Source: Dicaeum eximium (Eukaryota > Chordata > Aves > Passeriformes > Dicaeidae). From it: a DNA stretch of 64,000 nt. Below the pieces are notes generated by a model. That model saw nothing but the letters and a program-made list of their open reading frames with translations. It was not told where the DNA came from and searched no databases. Location of the stretch: the NCBI GenBank assembly GCA_013396995.1, contig VWZP01004535.1, positions 62,944 to 126,943 of the forward strand, written 5' to 3'. Shown one piece after another: positions 60,001 to 64,000 of this stretch; position 1 is the first letter of the stretch, and the number at the start of each line of letters is the position of its first letter. Both the position numbers and the translations under genes were made by a program.

Positions 60001-60711
60001 AATGCAATCACAGATAAGCCAATTTGCCCATCCTGGGCCTCTGCTTCACTGCATTTTGCTTGCTGGAGTTTGGGATTTTGGAAAGCCAAGTGCAACTACT
60101 GTATCCCAGTGGTTTCTGCACATGCCGTACATTCCAGAACAGAAAGTAGGTTTTCTGTTTGAAGAACAGCACAGTTAGAAAGATAAGATAAAACCAAACT
60201 GGAATATAATATTGCTGGGAAATTGTAGTCCTTTACGCAAGCACAAAGCCAGTAATGTAAAGGATGCTTTCTGAATAACACTGGCAAGGGTTGAGTTTCT
60301 CACACTGCCAGGCCTCCTTCCCAAGCAAAACCTCGTATTACTTTAAGATCAGAATGCAAATACAGAGCAGACTCTGCTCTGGTTCAATCCACTGCATTCA
60401 GGAATTAATTCCACTGATGTCACTGGAGAAACAAAGTTCAGACAGGCCTAAGTGAAGGTAACCTCCAGCCCTGAGGAAGGAACTGATGGTTTTGGCTCTG
60501 TCCTTAAACTCAAGCCTTTCTTTCATTTCAGATAGTTGAAACGAGTTTAGGACTGGACAATGTGTGTAAGTCCCAGACTACCCTAAAAACCAATTAAACC
60601 TTTGCTTCCTAAATATTTAAACTGCAAATTAATGCAGACAGCGCACGGGAGCTCAGCACCCTGAACATCTTTGCTCTCAGAAAGAAAACACCCTGAGATG
60701 TTTGCTGTTAC

Positions 60712-60864
60712 CTTGGACCAGTCTCCTGTTTTCCACTCGTAACAGCCCGTGTGATCCTCGCACTCCTCCTCGTCTCTCGGCCTGGTGGCTGCATCACATT
60801 TGCCTTGGGAGTTTGTGCACGTCACTGTTCTCTTCTGAATTCCCCTGCCACAGTCTGCTGAGCA
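60712..60864 (-). CDS. ADAMTS17: ADAMTS17 coding exon: thrombospondin type-1 repeat
   Basis: This 153-nt exon, phase 0 at both ends, runs from acceptor TTTTTTGCAG to donor GTAACA. It encodes [40 protein letters not shown] and [11 protein letters not shown]: the cysteine core of one thrombospondin type-1 repeat and the Trp strand (WKTGDW) that begins the next. Its CSADCG motif has Asp where the O-fucosylated Ser/Thr would be, unlike the CSSTCG of the following exon. The exon lies 12.7 kb from the next one. Further upstream exons (protease and earlier repeats) must lie to the right of the window. Confidence 0.96.
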
Positions 60865-63800
60865 CTGCAAAAAACCAGGGGTTTGGTTTTTGTTACATAG
60901 TACTTAGAAATGATGGCTTTTACATTGGTAACACAGCTCAGAGGAAATGCTGGGGTTATGAACACTGAGGAAAATGATAATCCATAAGATTTTATTACAA
61001 TAATCTAAGCCACTCATACATGAGTAATTTGAAAGACATGACAACTGCTTGTGAAATATTTTACTTATGAAAAATGGCAATTCTGAAAAATCAACCTTCT
61101 CTGGAAAATGTCAGCTGGCTTTTTGCTAGAATTGTGCCACATTAAATCTTGTGTTGAAGAGCTCTTCGTTCATACCGAAGGACACACTGAGATTCACTAC
61201 ACAGAACTGCCACATCCCTTGATGTATCATGGGACACATCAAGGGTGATAAATGGTGGTGTTAAATGTCATTTTAAATCACAGTAGCATGAGATTACTGT
61301 TATAAACACGTTTCTGTGGTACAGTTTGTGCATACCATGGCAAAGTCACAATTCTCACACCTTCTCACGTGAAACGCACACACCACGTTCACATTTTGAT
61401 TTGCCATCGCTATCTTAATTCTGAAAAACTCTAACAAACATTTTCTGAGTGAGCACAAATTATCCACCATGTTTTTGTGCTTGGGCTCTATGGAATTAGC
61501 CTCTAAAGAGAAGTGGTATCTGGTCACCCACTTGTTATCTTTGCCAGTGGCTGGAAATTCTTGTTTAATGAAGAATTCATCTTGATTTTCTTGGCTGTAT
61601 GAGGTGGGAAAAGGACATTGGCACAAACTGAACCCAAATGTCTGTTTTCAATAACCAGTTTGGTAATAGAGCACCTGCTGTCACGGCCACCTGAGGTCTT
61701 GTCACCACCCCTGAGCACAGCCAGCCTGCCTGCTCCTCATTCTAATGCCACTGCAGTGGTTAAGAGTGAGAAATTGTCTTGCAGAGCCATTGGGGACAGG
61801 TGGGTGGAGAAATGATCTATGTACCAGCTGAGATAAAAACTAACCTCCTCTGGCATGTCAAGTTCTCCCCTTGGGGGGCCAGCAGGGAAAAGACAGTTGA
61901 TTTGACACTGAATAAATAGTGCAGATATGAGATATTCTGTGAGGTCTTTTGAACGTGTTCCAAGAAGCTTCTCCATCCAGGGGGTCTATGCTGGAAACAA
62001 GCATCAGCTTGATATAAATTACATCAAATGGACAAATCTCAGCATGCCTGTCTAACCATCTTAAAAACACAATCCAGGCAGTTCTGACCTGCTGGCCTTG
62101 TTAAGGACATGAATGACAAGCGTTTATGAGCTGGCAAGCAAACAGACATGCCTTTAAATACTTCACAGCACTACAAAGTGACTTCTTGAAAATCTGGGAA
62201 AGCTTCCACTTAATTTACTGTGTGCTGCTCACGGCGTGACCCCCCTTATGGATGTAACATCTTTGTAAGGAGCACAATCTATAGTTCTGCTAAGACAGGG
62301 GGATGAATTCTTCCCAGCTTTGCAGAATTCCACAAAATGCTTTGCTGGACTGCTCAGAGTGCAAGGCTTGCCAGAGATCCCAGGCTGGAGCTCCCTAAAT
62401 GGTACCTTAAAGCCATGAATTTGCCCCAAGTTGGGTAGACTTTCCCAAATTATGTATCATTTTCCCCAGGCCCCAGGGTGGACTCCTCAGGGTTGCACTC
62501 GTTCATCTCAAACTACAAAGCTCAATATATAAAAATCTTTGGAACGGTCCAATTTACTCCAAGTAAATCAAACTGAAGTGGGAGTATTTTTCACAGTAGG
62601 AGAAATCTCTAGGTGGGTTTTACAAGCAAGTCTGGGAAAAACACCAACTGTTTGTTCTTCCCACAGCTTTTAAGTCATTCACAGATTAATACTGCATATA
62701 CTTTCCTAGACAAAACAGCATGAGCAAGAAGGTTTCCAACAGATCTTTGGTGGTCGCATATAAATCACCCTCTTTAAGAGGTTTTTTTCCTTTCCTCAAG
62801 TCATCTGTTTTCATGAAGAATTTCTTAATACATAGATTTTACAGTGAGTCCACAAATTCATAGACATGGTTTCTGTGTGTCCACTCGAGATCATTAAGTC
62901 TGATTTTATTAACAAATTACTTTCTCAGATCCCATGAGGCTTTGCAAAGGAGCAACACAACTTTGTAGTTAAGACACAACTCCTTTATCTGAAGGAAATC
63001 CATTTTTTTTCCACTCCAGTTCTCTAACAGTAGAAACGTTCACCTTCTCCTGACAGTCTCTATTTTTATCATTAAAAATGGGTTGAGCACTGCTTTGTCC
63101 AAAACAATCTCAAGTGTTTGGCAATACTAGGGGAACTTAATTTTTTCCACAATGAAGATTGCATTGGAATTTGCTGTGAAAACACACATTTTTGACCAAG
63201 GACCAGACATCAATGCGGTCAACTGTGTTGTATAAGCAAGAAGTTAAAAAAAAAATAGATCAGAAAATTGATTTATAAAATGATACAATTACAGTGATAC
63301 TTATTCCTCAACATCAGATTAAAATGCTAAGGAATAAAGTGATTACTACTGAAGAAAGTCCTAGGTGTGAGAAGGGTTCATACTGGCAGAGCATCAAAGG
63401 TGTCCTGGAGTCAACTGAGCTTCATAACAGCAGAAATGGGCCAGAATAACAAATTTAAATCACAAGTGCACAGTTACAGACCCAACAAAAGTAAATAAAT
63501 GTATCAAAGGAAAAGTAAACCAGCTATTGAAAAAATTATCTAAAAATGCTGTGAGTTTGCAAAGGAGTTACATGGTCATGGATATGGAAGATTTCCACTG
63601 ATCTGTAACTTGACTTACTCTGTTCCATAAAAGGGAGACAGAAGTACCTGGGATTGTTAACAAAAGACTCAAGTAAAAAAATCCACATGTAAATCAGGTA
63701 GGAATTGCACCCTAATCTCAGCGATAAATAGTTCAGCTGGTTTAGCTATAAGAATAAAGAAGGCATGATTTGAAAGGGGAACATATATGACACACAAAAG

Positions 63801-64000
63801 ACCTAACAGACAACTTACTAAAACCTTGGTGTGCTTCTGCACATCTTTTGTAATGAAAGAACTCAGAAAGAACTTGAACCTCATGCACCAGTGAAGGGAT
63901 CCAGCACCCCTCTGAAAGGGAACACTGCTCTCACTTACCATCACCTCTCTTGCCAAACTAAGATTTCCTGTCCAGGAGGTGCACAAAGAAATCCCATTGT
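60865..64000 (-). other. ADAMTS17: ADAMTS17 intron continuing past the window edge
   Basis: Sequence upstream of the exon at 60864 on the - strand. I find no further thrombospondin-like exon to the window end. An unexplained 108-codon frame at 61300-61626 is noted separately, and frames near 63669-63986 do not read as any ADAMTS domain. Confidence 0.8.
61300..61626 (-). other. Unassigned 108-codon open frame in the ADAMTS17 intron
   Basis: The frame has balanced residue use with a cysteine-rich end (RRCENCDFAMVCTNC) and no recognisable splice-bounded exon. I do not recognise it. It may be a diverged piece of a retrocopy or a chance frame. No promoter, poly(A) tail or flanking duplication was seen. 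Confidence 0.2.

Larger units (their letters stand above)
48034..60711 (-). other. ADAMTS17: ADAMTS17 intron (12.7 kb)
   Basis: On the - strand it starts GTAACAGC at 60711 and ends CCCTGCAG at 48034. The flanking exons join as DWSK-CSSTCG with no missing residues, so no constitutive exon is expected inside. It contains a 57-bp tandem duplication (49452-49558), a 24-bp duplication (52932-52979), a CR1 fragment (56694-57020) and a possible old palindromic repeat (55943-56047). The remaining short frames are not recognised. Confidence 0.88.

Noticed and set aside
63669..63986. Possible additional ADAMTS17 exon near the right edge with a GTAAGT donor-like site at about 63940
   Set aside because: The frame reading into the donor does not contain thrombospondin cysteines or tryptophans and no acceptor was found inside the window.

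Overview
The window is vertebrate nuclear DNA, most likely from a bird. Genes are split into short exons with GT-AG introns, there are no prokaryotic-style gene clusters, and the only recognisable transposons are 5'-truncated CR1 LINE fragments, the characteristic avian/sauropsid family. The gene order MEF2A (+), LYSMD4 (-), ADAMTS17 (-) is the conserved amniote arrangement (human 15q26.3). The species or order cannot be fixed from the sequence alone.

Region 1 (1-18270): the 3' half of MEF2A on the + strand. It holds four constitutive coding exons, a 24-nt alternative beta microexon at 6675-6698, large introns and a 3.3-kb AT-rich 3'UTR. Region 2 (about 18620-26020): the complete LYSMD4 gene on the - strand, tail-to-tail with MEF2A, with two coding exons (260 aa), a CpG-rich promoter and a probable short non-coding first exon. 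A small upstream ORF in the predicted mRNA would end on the main start codon. Region 3 (26226-26915): a 25-bp minisatellite of about 17 units just upstream of the LYSMD4 promoter, followed by an 11-bp and a 16-bp tandem array. Region 4 (about 26.9-42 kb): intergenic DNA with no gene I can support, one old palindromic repeat and one CR1 fragment. Region 5 (about 42.05-64 kb): the 3' end of ADAMTS17 on the - strand, with a probable long 3'UTR, the last three coding exons (160 residues: thrombospondin type-1 repeat sequence and the PLAC domain) and long introns with small tandem duplications and another CR1 fragment.

The three genes do not form a functional pathway: a MADS-box transcription factor, a single-pass LysM membrane protein and a secreted metalloprotease-family protein lie together by conserved synteny. 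All exon joins were checked by reading phase and agree at every junction inside the window. I did not find a novel multi-gene system. The observations most worth checking are the beta microexon, the LYSMD4 uORF/start overlap, and the E-box-containing minisatellite beside the LYSMD4 CpG island.
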